DNA of 64,000 nt from Rhyzopertha dominica (GCA_025024175.1 QCXZ01000137.1:81282680-81346679), one strand, 5' to 3'. Positions 45,401 to 54,943 are shown, numbered from the stretch's first letter. The notes: a model not told the origin generated them from the letters alone. Numbers and translations are program-made.

Positions 45401-46928
45401 ATGGAGGCATGGACCTTGAAGAAGAGCAACATTAAAAACATTGAAGCGTTTGAAATGTGGTGCTACAGGAGAATGTGGAAAATATCATGGACGCACAAAG
45501 TAACTAGCAGAGATGTACTTTTAAAGATGGGAAAAGAATGCGAAGTAATTGAAAATATTAAAAGAAGAAAATTAGAATACCTGGGCTATATAACTAGGGG
45601 TGAGAAGTACAAGTTGCTGAGGCTTATTATGCAAGGGAAGATCAGGGGGAAGAGAAACGTAGGACGTAGAAGAATTTCCCAGCTGTGTAATTTAAGGGAG
45701 TGGTGCAACTGCACTTCAAATGAACTATTTAGAGCTGCGGTTAACAAAGTAAAAATTGCAATGATGATTTCCAACCTCCGATAAGAGACGGAACTGAAAG
45801 AAGAAGTTTTCATGAGCAAAACACGCACATTCCAGTATGTATATGCCAGCCAGGGTAAGTAACTGTTTTTCCTTGAATACTTTCCTGCATGAATCTCTTC
45901 TTTTCATGTGAAATATAGCACGAATACAGCCTTTTTGCAATCGAAAGAGTCTAGGCTTGTCCACAGAATTTCCCCAGAAGATTATTCCATATTTCAGTTT
46001 AGAGTGGACGTACGCATGGTATGCGGACAATGCTGCCTTGGTGCTAACTGTTTTTGCAATTACTCAAAGAGTATGTGTGCCCTCCAATTCAGATGATGAT
46101 CAATAACAACACCCAGGAACTTTGAGCTTTCCGTGGAGGTGAGAGTGTCCCCATTATAGTTGACACACATTGGAGATGCACCCCTAAGCTGAAAGTTTAC
46201 GAGCTTGGTTTTATTAATATTCAGTTTTAAGTCATTGGAGCTGAACCAACTAGCACAACATTCCAGGGTCCGAAGTATTTCACTTTTAAGCTGTTCCTGT
46301 GAGTCTGCTCTAACTAGTAGATTATTAACTATATCGGGTAAGTCTTTAACGTAGAGCAGAAATAGTAGTGGTCCCAGAACTGAACCCTGAGGCACTCCTC
46401 TCCTCTCCACCATCCAATCCAATCGGAAGAATATTGTTAAAGACTTAATTTTAGACCTGACAGTGATATTGATAGTAATAGTGATTGAGTAAAGTTTCTG
46501 TTCCAGCTGAAAAAAAATCCATTCGTGCACACTCAGATGTGCAATCATCAATGAGCCTTTTATTGAGTTTTCCTTCAATCCAGTATCCATTTCTCAAATC
46601 CTTTGAGTAAACTCGCTGTGCCCTTTCCACCGCACCAGCAAACCCGAGGATAACCCTCCAGCCATCGCTTATTCAGATTTATTCATTGCGAAGCTTCGAA
46701 TAGCGACACACGGAACCCGAACCCGTCGGTTTTCACCCTGGCCGTAATTAAATGAACTTACCTAGGGCCGCCCAGACCCTTTGATCCGTGTCTTCGTCCC
46801 AGCGCGCTATCGAGATGGCCCGTAGGTCCTGGCCGTCTGGCTCGCAGAAAATTATGTATTCCCTCGGGATGCCCTCGGCCGCCAGGCATTCAGCCTTCGG
46901 ATTCGCAGCGAACGTGACGTTAATCCGC
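24317..46928 (-). CDS. TSP1 + TSPN/laminin-G-like extracellular protein, six exons
   Basis: Six exons on the - strand join into one frame: 46928-46762, 38186-38054, 29912-29699, 29606-29437, 25580-25457 and 24448-24317. All introns have GT/AG borders and all five phases fit (leftovers 1, 2, 0, 2, 0). The product of about 313 residues has an unrecognised N-terminal module of about 55 residues, a thrombospondin type 1 repeat (WTKWTDWSACSVPC...QQRVRTC), then a domain like the N-terminal domain of thrombospondins and fibril-associated collagens (SAWRLSPDSYLW, DDGLWHQISL, SYVDCEW, GDLEQLTIVPDP), and a short polar tail ending in TAG. It is presumably secreted or matrix-bound; the signal peptide exon was not found securely. 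The TSPN domain resembles NELL, multiplexin and collagen V/XI types, but no VWC, EGF or Gly-X-Y exon follows, so I give no name. The gene runs tail to tail with Sb. Confidence 0.85.
25457..25580 (-). CDS. TSP1/TSPN gene exon E: TSPN domain, first conserved Cys
   Basis: The acceptor ctgtttcag lies above 25580 and the donor gtaagg below 25457. It encodes RDNTVVDSYVDCEWSRTD and LDIPGDADLIIGYLFS. The 'VDC' Cys normally pairs with the Cys near the end of the TSPN domain, present in exon F (GLQCD). It ends in phase 0. Confidence 0.87.
25830..26950 (-). pseudogene. LINE C-terminal remnant, degenerate
   Basis: On the - strand fragments such as IWGDVEIRNMEKKYI (near 26640), KAEKRVVEAFK (near 26340) and RVWEAKVQERKRRGRPHNT (near 25985) occur in order. 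The last, a W-x-A-x-V-x-x-R-x-R-R-G-R-P motif, and the EVEKxQEKYI pattern are familiar from the C-termini of insect non-LTR retrotransposon proteins. Many stops and frameshifts are present. It lies in the intron between exons D and E of the TSP1/TSPN gene, in the same orientation. The clade is not clear. Confidence 0.55.
26951..29436 (-). other. TSP1/TSPN gene intron with GC-richer island at 27200-27660
   Basis: No exon is needed here because the phases of D and E already fit. 27200-27660 is GC-richer with mixed short frames on both strands; 27660-29436 is AT-rich and featureless. Confidence 0.4.
29437..29606 (-). CDS. TSP1/TSPN gene exon D: middle of TSPN domain
   Basis: The acceptor atttcag lies above 29606 and the donor gtaagg below 29437. 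It encodes NTMGMVFSLRSRIADTYLSL, a NGTD glycosylation sequon, and the family motif DDGLWHQISL. Only 92 bp of intron separate it from exon C. Two bases are left for exon E. Confidence 0.88.
29699..29912 (-). CDS. TSP1/TSPN gene exon C: start of TSPN domain
   Basis: The acceptor cctttacag lies above 29912 and the donor gtaagt below 29699. It encodes CDYAVNPLTLEEGRVFHPS, SAWRLSPDSYLWVPSSQLF and PFPKEFALFVTLRILN. The pattern 'basic residue, pro, then FPxEFALFVTLR' is characteristic of the first strands of TSPN/LamG domains. It ends in phase 0. Confidence 0.88.
29913..35761 (-). other. TSP1/TSPN gene intron, with islands at 32110-32350 and 33880-34340
   Basis: First 5.8 kb of the 8.1-kb intron between exons B and C. 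Apart from AT-rich sequence it holds two GC-richer islands. The first contains a donor-like CTCCGG|GTAAGT in the - strand and AATTTAATTAGAG-type homeodomain-like sites; the second contains TATATATTATATGG and TTTAATTAAC. Short frames in both lack family features. Confidence 0.4.
35762..36728 (-). mobile_element. Tc1-like element, dead
   Basis: Inverted ends CACTGCTCAAAATGGTC (left, 35762) and the complement of TGACCATTTTGAGCAGTG (right, 36728) are flanked by TA (35760-35761, 36729-36730). On the - strand fragments of a Tc1-type transposase are readable: YIEQVLEPVVQPFAH (near 36350), then DEEIRVLPWPPQSPD (near 36250) and EQWNLIPPKAIDRCILSMPR (near 36100) and INSRGG. The block with the second catalytic Asp (QDNARPH-type) is deleted, and the frame breaks after SPD. 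The element is non-functional. Confidence 0.85.
36731..38053 (-). other. TSP1/TSPN gene intron, nothing recognised
   Basis: AT-rich sequence between the Tc1-like element and exon B. Short chance frames only. Confidence 0.5.
38054..38186 (-). CDS. TSP1/TSPN gene exon B: thrombospondin type 1 repeat
   Basis: The acceptor ttttcag lies above 38186 and the donor gtgagt below 38054. The correct frame is fixed by the neighbouring exons and encodes WTKWTDWSACSVPCSSGIQQ, then RVRTCRLAECPGYNVEQRHCNLFG. The spaced Trp residues, CSxPC and the RxRxC run are the core of a TSP1 repeat; its last Cys is the first residue of exon C. The other two frames also look open but stop or have no family features. Confidence 0.9.
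38374..38811. repeat. Foldback element, copy 2
   Basis: The same unit and orientation as 4921-5244. The arms GTAAGTAAGAATTTAGGATG and its complement (ending at 38657) are perfect at their tips. The hairpin loop is about 115 bp longer than in copy 1 (from AACGTTTACTACTTCC to GGAAGTAGTACCCGTT), with its own inverted arms. The second inverted pair (CTATGCCGTGTTGTCTACAC / ...GACAGCACTGCATAG) follows. Confidence 0.88.
38820..39310. other. GC-rich noncoding island in intron between exons A and B
   Basis: About 490 bp of unusually GC- and CpG-rich sequence in AT-rich surroundings, without a long frame on either strand. It contains TTTTAATTAAG and GATAAAG motifs of the homeodomain and GATA type. It begins directly after the foldback element. 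A cis-regulatory element is a reasonable guess. Confidence 0.35.
39560..40470 (+). pseudogene. LINE endonuclease/reverse transcriptase remnant
   Basis: At 39580-39716 the frame reads LRILKLNAEGISKDKFDCLA and VDVILLQETHAVD, the N-terminus of an AP-type LINE endonuclease (LxLNxxG and QETH motifs). After about 450 bp of broken sequence, 40200-40370 reads CYKLLGKSLYQRIRPIIEDL, NEQADFRKNRSCCDQVLALT, and near 40400 AAYDTVWNDGLILKLF in another frame, part of a reverse transcriptase. The middle and C-terminal parts are gone. It lies antisense to the TSP1/TSPN gene in its largest intron. Confidence 0.75.
40740..44430 (-). other. TSP1/TSPN gene intron, with GC-richer island at 42010-42480
   Basis: No coding feature recognised. 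42010-42480 is GC-richer and CpG-rich with only chance frames. Elsewhere AT-rich. Small frames at 41393-41608 and 43837-44094 show no family resemblance. Confidence 0.4.
44432..44945 (-). pseudogene. Jockey-like LINE, C-terminus and 3' tail
   Basis: On the - strand the frame 44906-44592 contains HHNYSTRECKNKNKLKIPFS and VIQLIKIYHNIPAELKNS, then LFRRKLKHMLAD, the typical last 80 residues of Jockey/CR1-type LINE proteins. The 3' end is a (TAA)n run at 44433-44458. It is probably the lower part of the LINE at 45807-46440, separated from it by an RTE fragment. Confidence 0.75.
45212..45806 (+). pseudogene. RTE-type LINE, 3' fragment
   Basis: The frame reads CCRDIDLKLRVRMLRCYVFS, LLYGMEAWTLKKSNI, EAFEMWCYRRMWKISWTHKV, RRKLEYLGYITRGEKYKLLR and ELFRAAVNKVKIAMMISNLR. 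This is the C-terminal domain of RTE-clade reverse transcriptases. A purine-rich tail with GAAGAAG at 45796-45806 marks the 3' end. It is 5' truncated; the precise left boundary between 44950 and 45290 is unclear. 44950-45200 itself is unassigned. Confidence 0.85.
45807..46440 (-). pseudogene. Jockey-like LINE reverse transcriptase, split by RTE insertion
   Basis: On the - strand 46440-46060 reads RRGVPQGSVLGPLLFLLYVK, IVNNLLVRADSQEQLKSE, NDLKLNINKTKLVNFQL and SSKFLGVVIDHHLNWRAHI; 46030-45807 continues in another frame with AYHAYVHSKLKYGIIFWGNS, RLFRLQKGCIRAIFHMK and LTLAGIYILECACFAHEN. The YADD active-site box has been lost. The frame stops abruptly where the RTE tail begins, and the missing C-terminus is found beyond it at 44432-44945. 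It is 5' truncated near 46440. Confidence 0.85.
46445..46760 (-). other. Intron side of exon A, GC-richer
   Basis: 46590-46760, adjacent to the exon A donor, is GC-rich like the exon itself but does not continue its frame. No separate feature is supported. Confidence 0.35.
46762..46928 (-). CDS. TSP1/TSPN gene exon A: N-terminal module
   Basis: The acceptor ctttccag is just above 46928 and the donor gtaagt just below 46762. It encodes RINVTFAANPKAECLAAEG...ARWDEDTDQRVWAALG, with two cysteines and a possible N-glycosylation site (NVT). It opens with one base completing a codon, so a coding exon must lie upstream (higher coordinates). I do not recognise this module. It is strikingly GC-rich against its surroundings. 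Confidence 0.8.
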
Positions 46929-47569
46929 CTGGAAAGAAATAGAAAAGCGTTTAGTGAAAGGAAATTGCGGTAGCGGGATGAGCAGGCGGCTGCTAAAGGG
47001 CAGTGGAATTATGAAAACGGGCGAATTTGGGTTTTGGGGCGTTTTGGTGCGTTGGGTTCTAATATTTAGGCTTTTCCCTCTCTGCAATGATCCAGAGAGC
47101 GCAGATCTAACGTAACAAATCATTTATCTACTAAACAGGGTCAAGTAGACGTTATATTCAATGAATGTTCCGCGTCGGCAAGTGATCTACTCGACCATTC
47201 GAAATCCTTGATAAAATAAGTTTGAATTTCCAGGAAAACAGCTCTGATACCCGAAAATAACGACACAAACAGGGGCGCCGACTCCATGGGTGGTCGCGGG
47301 CTTCAGCATCCATCACCAAATAGACATCATTCTACAGTTTGATTAAAATATGTAACTGTTTTACTTTACGTGATTTTGAATCCCTTTTAGTCATTTGTAT
47401 TCAATTTAATGCACCATTAATAAAATATTAAAAACAACTCATATGTCACACCAATAATAAAAGATCGAGAATACACATGTCAAACAAATTAAAAACTGCT
47501 TAATCTAGTTGAACCATAAAAAGTGACTTATTACAGATATAAAAATGAACTGGTTGGTCAAATTTATCA

Positions 47570-48090
47570 AGTTAGAACATCTATAGTGCTGCTGGATTAC
47601 TCAAACCCACCCAACCGTATTTTAGAATTTCTTCTGAAATCAAGTACGTGTAAATGTTGCTCAGTTTTTTTATATCTGATTTTTTATTTATTGCATTGAT
47701 ATTTTGATTTATGTAAACCATTTCAAGTATTAATCTCTTGTTTGTATTACTTTCTTTATCCAAAATTTTGGCATTATTCTAGTTAATATGATGTCCATTG
47801 TTGATTGCTATTATGTGTTTTGTAAGTGAGTATCTATCCCTTTGTTTAGTTATATCACTCTTGTGGAGGGCCAATCTATTGCTATTAACCTTCCATTGTG
47901 ATGTCTGTCCTTTGTATACTTACCTTCACAATCCCCACATTCCAAACAATATATAACATTTGCTCGATATTTTGTAGGTATTTTTGATTTTAGTGTTATG
48001 AGTAGGGTTGAGCCATTCTTTTTGTTCTTAATTGCAATTCTTATGTTTTCACTTTTAAACGTTTTGATGAATTTTTTTGTCAATCTAGTA
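47570..48090 (-). pseudogene. Penelope-like element, GIY-YIG fragment
   Basis: On the - strand 48083-47850 reads KKFIKTFKSENIRIAIKNKK, RANVIYCLECGDCEGKY, and in further frames the end reads DKESNTNKRLILEMVYINQN and DIKKLSNIYTYLISEE. VIYxLxCGDCEGKYxGxT is the Penelope-like GIY-YIG signature with its cysteine cluster; the second half is the C-terminal tail. It is from a different subfamily than the copy at 52300-53950. It lies upstream of exon A. Confidence 0.8.
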
Positions 48091-48259
48091 ATGTTTCGTA
48101 TTAGTTGTAATTACATACCCGACACCAGGTAGGGTTTTATATTTAAAGGTATAAATACAAATCTTGTACCATGAGGCTGTCAGCGAGTAGAACGAATGTT
48201 TGACAGGAACCGTCAAACAAAAAATCTATGTGCATGGCACATTGGTAAGCGCAACAAAT

Positions 48260-48515
48260 TTACATCATCACAGTAGATTCTTCTAGAAGACGGTCAATTC
48301 TTCTGCATAGGAGGTTGTATTTTTTGGCGTAGATGTCCGCTGCCTTAACTTCCTTTAAAAGCTCTTGTTCTGGTGTATCTTCAGAATTATTGTACTGCCC
48401 GTAGTACTTCTAATAAATCTCGAACTACTCGGCGAATGATTGATGAACTTAAAGAAATGACTTGAAAATGCTTGAATTTCTTCTTCTTTAGATGAACTGT
48501 TTGTGCACTGTCCAT
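48260..48515 (-). pseudogene. Unidentified coding-like fragment
   Basis: On the - strand a frame starts with MDSAQTVHLKKKK at 48515 and, after a frame change near 48400, another reads YYGQYNNSEDTPEQELLKEV, KAADIYAKKYNLLCRRIDRL and LEESTVMM before TAA at 48260-48262. A third frame across 48510-48400 (SSSKEEEIQAFSSHFFKFIN) is also open. The composition, with an amphipathic helix of charged and Leu residues, looks coding, but I do not recognise the family. It may be a processed pseudogene or a short gene with sequence errors. Confidence 0.35.
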
Positions 48516-49002
48516 TACGATTACGCTGAATATTATTGAAAATACGTGTGGACTATTTGAGATGAGAACTTAATAAAATGAAATGTGATTCAATACCAGA
48601 AATGGTGATAAACAGTGAAATATTTTGAAAACTGAAATCGCTGTCTTTGGTCGATCATCTGGATTTTCAGGATTTTGGGGCTTCACTAATTACTACTAAT
48701 ATCTAGCTCGATTAATGTTAATTAAACAATTGTGTTGCTTGGATTTAATGCCTATCATGCTGCCGAAATAGCAATTATAATTAATTAATTAATTTGTGAT
48801 CCAACCAACGTCTTATCGTAACAGGAACACTGCTTATTGTTAGGCTCGTCCTATTTTCGCCCGCTTACAGGGTAACCCCCTGAAACTCCCTACCCAAGTC
48901 GAGGAAGAATTCCATTCGCGATCGCTTCTGCAGAGTTAATTCACCGAGAATTCAGCAATGCTTCACGAGAGATAAAGTCGACATTGCGAGATGAATACTT
49001 AC

Positions 49003-49193
49003 GCTGTTTCAGAACAAGATAATGATGATAACGTAAACGCTACAAATGGTGGGTACTTGTTTCGCGGAAAGCTTCCAATTTCACTTAGCAGGGAATTTGC
49101 TTTTGGCGCTAATCTGTTGTAGCATGACAATTTAAACATAGCTGAAGCAATTAAAACGGAACTTTGATGAACGTGACGCTGCAATCGCATTAT
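49003..49193 (-). other. Candidate upstream exon of TSP1/TSPN gene
   Basis: On the - strand an open frame (MRLQRHVHQSS... to ...LSCSETA) ends at a strong donor, AAACAGC|GTAAGT, at about 49003. The two leftover bases (GC) fit the one-base start of exon A at 46928. The segment FVAFTLSSLSCSETA is mildly hydrophobic but is not a convincing signal peptide, and phase agreement alone has a one in three chance. It may equally be a noncoding island. Confidence 0.25.
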
Positions 49194-49199
49194 CTTCTG

Positions 49200-52100
49200 T
49201 ATTCCAGGCGAAAACTTCTGCAGTGAAATTAGAAATTAGAATCAATGGGCTCGAACATAAGTTAGAATCAACCCATTGGCCATGATGAGGCTTTAGGGCT
49301 TTTATTATCTATTTGTGTGTAGTCTATATACCATGGGCGTATAGATTTCTCTGTTGTTCCAGGAAAACTGTGTCTATTATTGATTGTCTTTTTTACTCTT
49401 GACTCAGCTTTGTACACCCATCTGTTTCTCTACAAATATATTTTGTTGTTAGGTGTTCTTATTAGGTTGCCTTTTCTCTACAATATTTAAAGTAGATTGG
49501 CATATACACGCCAGTAATTAATAATAAAAATAGCAAAACATGATCAGCAACACGCCAGTGAAATCATTATGTATAAATTTATCTATAGAGGAGAACCCTT
49601 AAGCAACAGATAGTTCTGCGTTTTATTCAACAAAGATATGCTGACCATCTAGGGATATATAGTAGAATGATACGGAATACTGGCGATTGTTTGTCCCTGT
49701 GGGGAGTTTTGATGCTTTGGTGCGATGGTGCAATTAGATTAAATAGAGAGTAAATCTAATCATTGTCAGTTGTCATTCAGGTTCAGGTTCTATTTGGAAA
49801 CATAAATTATATTGTTAGTATTTTTGTAGGTCTGATGGTGACGTAAGAAAAAACTGCCCTAACCACTGTAACATATATAGGAGTTAGAAGGACCAAACTT
49901 TTTCATTATAAACGTAATCGGGACTAAATAGTATAATATCCTGCAGTTTGTTTATGAATAATTTTTCTTTATATTACTTATTATATTATATGTGATTCCG
50001 ACGTCAGTAGACAAAAAGCATAATAGGGCACGCAATTTTGGTGCTGAAATATAAATATCACGGGCATGTTTTTAAAGCTTTACGTACATCCACATAATTT
50101 GTCGATATATCGCTAAATAAACATACTGCATTTTTTGTGTGCTTAAAAGCAATATTTGTTCCTTACTAATAACACAAACCTGGCGAATGCTACATCTGTT
50201 TTTTCTTCTTTTGCAGCGTGTTTTGTGGCATACCTGTTCGCCTTGTACAACTTTCAAGGGCAAAATAATCTTCATTGTAGTTTAACAGCTAAATATGGAT
50301 TCCAGTTGATATTTCAACATTTTACAATCATAAGCTGCTGGTTTTCCATTCTAACTTGTCAACGATTAGTATACGTTCACAATTCTTTTTATTACTGTTG
50401 TAAAATTAACTCTGATTTCTATATATAACCGTAGATAAGGTGACGTTTAGTTCACTCAGCTGCGTTGATAACTGGGGCCATTAGTTACATTACACAGTAC
50501 ACATATACATTTGCTTATACTTGCAATTTTATGCATTTTGCAAGAAATACTGCATAAAATATTTAGCTAAGTAGTGCTTGCATATTTAATAATCCAGAAT
50601 AGTCGAAAGTGTTTTTCTTTCCATGGAAATGGAAACAGTCTCGTGCTCTTTGAGATACTATATACATAAATCTTTCACAGAATGTCTTTTTTATATATAA
50701 AGTACGTTGCCGCACGTGGAGTGCTATTTTAGGTGTCACGGAACAAAAAGCAACCACTTCTTTATTGCAATCAAAGTTAATAGGTCCAGCGAGAAAGCAG
50801 CTTATAAATCCGGTTTCACGGATTTTGTAAGTCGGACTCAATCGACCGGTTATAAAGAAATATATGTATAAATGAATAAAATCTGCATAAGCGTATAATG
50901 CATGTAAATTTTGCACTTTAGCAGTAAGGTCAATTTTATTTATATCACATACTTTTTACAAACGTCATCAGTTTGTTATTATGTTTGACATACACGACTG
51001 TTGAACTGCATATTACAATTTTAGTTGCCCACACACGAAAACTATGAATATGGGGTATGTTTCGTGTGTCAGCATCTTCAAAGGATGATTCATATATGTT
51101 CACAGTGCGGCAACGTCGGATTTTAAATAGCCTAGAGGCTTCCATTAAGAAATATACTCCGGGAAAGGGCAAACTAAACCAATTTGAACTGGGAATAAAC
51201 TTTGTTCAAAGAATTATGAAAAAATAAAAGCAGCATTAGCATAACTATAATCCCCATTCCTTTTCGTTGTAACCTAAAAATTTAACTGCAAAAACAATTC
51301 TCAGCTCTAAAATTCCTTTTCGATCTGGAAAGTCTAAGGAGAGAGGAAGAATCTAACATTGACGAATTGAACCCAAAATGCCAGAGATGTAAATTATTAC
51401 GAGCAAATCCTATACGACTCCAGAGTTGTTAATTGGTTCAGCTGAAATGTCTTGTCAGTACATCGCAACTTGAGTTATGTCACCTCAGTAGGAATTGCTT
51501 AAATGAACTGACACCAGATCAAATTAATAATATAATAATATATAGCAAACAATACAGTATTAGTATCTATAATGCTTTGGTAGCATAAATACTTTGACGA
51601 AGCTGAATCCACATCAATAATCAAGAACAAAGTAGAAACAAATGCGTTTGTAGATTAAATCTTAAAATATTCTTGATACCACAAGTAGAATACTGAGTTA
51701 ACTACATCAACGCATGTTCCCTGATTAGATCTCTTTTGCAAAAGCAAGGTTTTTCCACACCATAAGAAAACGAGCCATTTCATGCAGCTGTTTCCTTTAT
51801 TCTATTAATATACATGGCATAACAATTCATAATCCTCAAAAGCGAACAGCGTACGACGTAGAGACCGGCCTTTAATTATAATTCTATTTAATCTAGCCAA
51901 CCCAGATTTACTTAATTTCCTTCTGTAAATCCTACATGGCCCTTGCAGGCAAAGATAACCTCATTAAAATTCAAACGCAGACCAAAAAACAACAGAGTAG
52001 GCGTTAACGAGATCGTTTGCCCTTATTTATCTTTTCAATTAACCTGCGAATTGCGCACATCTGAGCTACATTGAGTCCAGCTGTTTCGTTTTCGCTCTTA

Positions 52101-52290
52101 GGGAGAATCCACGTTGAAGTACCCTTGGCGTGAGCCGCTATTGGACACTCGAAATGTTATGAGAAGGCGTCCTTGTAAGGATCTCCAGTGCGCGACAAAG
52201 TGGAATGAAGGTCTGTTATATTTCAGGATAAAAAATCGAGATTAAGTTGTCTAAACTATGGTAAAATGTGTCAAGATAAACCTTTACATA
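49200..52290. other. Region without recognised genes, GC-richer island at 51900-52210
   Basis: Mostly AT-rich. Open frames at 50156-50428, 50563-50916 and 50945-51172 have no family features. 51900-52210 is GC-richer. Confidence 0.4.
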
Positions 52291-52299
52291 TCAAAAGTT

Positions 52300-53950
52300 A
52301 ATAAATAGTTGTTTAACTGTACGAGGGTGAATGCTTTCAGCGTCCATAATATAAGACAATATTTTCTCGGAAAGATCGCTGTCTCTTGAAAACACTGACA
52401 AAAAGTTATTAGTCTGACGTTTCGATTACACCTGTAATCTTTGTCAAAGACGAAGAACCTCAAAATTAGCCTGGCACAAGTTCAAACAAAATTTTGAAAG
52501 TGAATAAACAAATCACCAAGGATGCAAGATGTCATAGAGAGAACGTGTCAACCTGATAAAAAAAAGGATGTTCTGTGAACGACGAAAAAGGAACTACCTA
52601 CCTACTAGATATACTCGAACTACTTGTTAAAAGATAACTACAAAATAGCCTTCCAAATGTCACCTAACTCATAATTTCTACAATCCCTATTAAAATTATT
52701 AGTATACCTACAAATTTCTATAGCTTCTTTTATTAAACGTTTGTGATAATATTTTTCTCTATCTAAATTTTTGTTTTATCAAAGCCAATCATGTGTTTAG
52801 TCAAATAAGAGTGTTGAGCTACGGAAGATTTATCTATCTGTTGCAGCCTAGTAGCAGGTATGTGTTCTTTCAAACGAGTACTTAACTGTCTTTTAGTTTG
52901 ACCTATGTAACACTTGCCGCAAGAACAAGTAATTTTGTAAACATCTTCACTCTCTAAATGTACTTTGTCTTTAGTAGAACTTAAAATTTTATCTAAATTA
53001 TTATATGTACTATCAACAACTAAAATATCGTGTTTTCTAAGCATCGTCTTTAATTTTTCCGAAAGGCCATGTACATAAGGCAGACTCAACTTCAATTAAC
53101 TTCGTCCTGGCTGAGAATTTACTTAATTTGGTTGAGCACTTTTATTAAAAACTGACCAAATATTCTTATTGCTATAACAATTTCTAACTAGCGCTGATTT
53201 AAGATGATATATTTCTTTTTGTAATGAACTTTCGTCTGAGTTCATTTGTGCTCTAACAAATAACGTTCTTATAAGACTATTCTTTTGAAAGGGAGGGTGT
53301 TGAGATGTGGAATGTAAGTATCTGTCTGTGTGTGTAGGTTTTCTGTAAACCTTGTGTCCTAACTGTCCAGTGTTTATTCTCTAAATTTGGACATCCAAGA
53401 AAGGTAAACTATCATTGCTTTCTAATTCCATAGTAAATTTTAAGTCAGGATTTTGACTGTTCAAATGATTTAGAAACCTACCCAACTCTTCTATACCGTG
53501 GAGCCAAATAACAAAAGTGTCATCTGCGTACCTATACCAACATGTTGGTTTAAACTGAAAACTGTTTATCGCTACCTGTACAAAATTTTCCATAAACAAA
53601 TTGGCTACTACAGGATTTAGAGGTGAGCCCATTGCGCAACCTGACTTTTGTTCATAAATATTATCGTTCCATAAGAAATAAGTAGATTTTAAACAATGTT
53701 CAGATAATCTGGCTATCGTGTCACCTAGGGGATCGCTATTAAGCTTGGATTTGATGATGCCTATCATTTCAGGGATGGGTACTTTCGTAAATAAAGAAAC
53801 CACGTCAAAACTAACTAATATATCATCTTCTGAAAGATCTGAATAATTTTTGATGAAACTACTGGTTTTTCCTAAATAGCACAAAATTTTGCCAATATGT
53901 AACAAGGACTGCCAATCGTATTGACTATAGGTCTTAACTGGACATTGGTT
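52300..53950 (-). mobile_element. Penelope-like retroelement with RT and GIY-YIG endonuclease
   Basis: On the - strand from 53945: VQLRPIVNTIGSPC, then after a frameshift DILVSFDVVSLFTKVPIPEM, EQKSGCAMGSPLNPVVANLF and the active-site box WYRYADDTFVIW, then SLPFLDVQI (53905-53381). After a stop at 53378 the same element continues with PPFQKNSLIRTLFVRAQM and, at 53095-52763, VYKITCSCGKCYIGQTKRQL with STRLKEH, the GIY-YIG nuclease; the C-terminus reads NYHKRLIKEAIEI to about 52630. 52300-52620 is noncoding terminal sequence shared with copies near 59200 and 10800. The RT palm with both Asp residues is present; a few stops and one frameshift make the copy dead, and its N-terminus is missing. Confidence 0.92.
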
Positions 53951-54943
53951 TTATCTTATAGTTGTTTAACTGTGTTGCATAGCATACTGCATATTTATTT
54001 TTAATGCAAGTGTGTAATATAAGTAAAAATTGTCAAGATTTTGCTTACATACTGATGATACCGTTTTAAATTATGATAAAGGTGTCGACTGTACGATAAA
54101 TAAAACTCCATATCTGATGAACATTTTTACCGTTGACTCGATGGCCATACTGAAACCGTAAATTCTAGAGACAATTCTAAGTCAATTGGGCTAAAAATAT
54201 TTATATCCTTAAAGTGCACCCCCAAACACTTTCTGATCGACTTTACTCTAAAATGGTGCATTTTACGGTAGTATGTCAGAAGCACATTTTTGTGTGAATA
54301 ATAACAAGATATTTAATTTTTGAGCAAATTTTGAAACAAGTCAATGACAAAAAATTTTTTTATCCTGTTGGGTAAAAATGTACAGAATTTTATTTAATTA
54401 TACCCAGAAGATTCACAGAAATAAAACCGGTGTTTGGAGAACATAGCTCCTTTAAAGCAAATTTGGATATAGATATTTGTTATTTGAATAACCTTAATGA
54501 ACGACTTCGAGATCTTTCTCCCACGCTACTATACCTAGCAGCAAGGGTGTGTTTAATATAATCCGGTATCCATGAACCGCCATTGCGGCATACTCCTTTG
54601 TCCCCAGCTTTTCTCCATAGCCGTCGTCCTGTGTTAGATCAGCGTCAATATTGTCTCGCTCCAACTTTGTTTGAGTTAACGTTAGCGGCATTAGTTGAAC
54701 GCAGAACTATGAATACGGACCTGAATTATTTGTACCGTCAGGAATAACATAATATACGCTGTTGATTTTCCCTTCGACGCAAGCATCCGAGTTCAAAGTG
54801 GATTTACCACAGCTTAGAGGCAAAGATGCGGCGAATGTTTGTGTAAACCGATGCGTGGTGTTCTAGTTTACATAGATTTGTATTAAACTGTACAGATATT
54901 GGAATCCAAAGCAAAACTTCTGTAATCAGACTGGCTACAAATA
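53951..54943. other. Region without recognised genes
   Basis: AT-rich; the last 250 bp are slightly GC-richer. The small open frame at 54494-54691 (- strand) shows no family resemblance. Confidence 0.45.
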
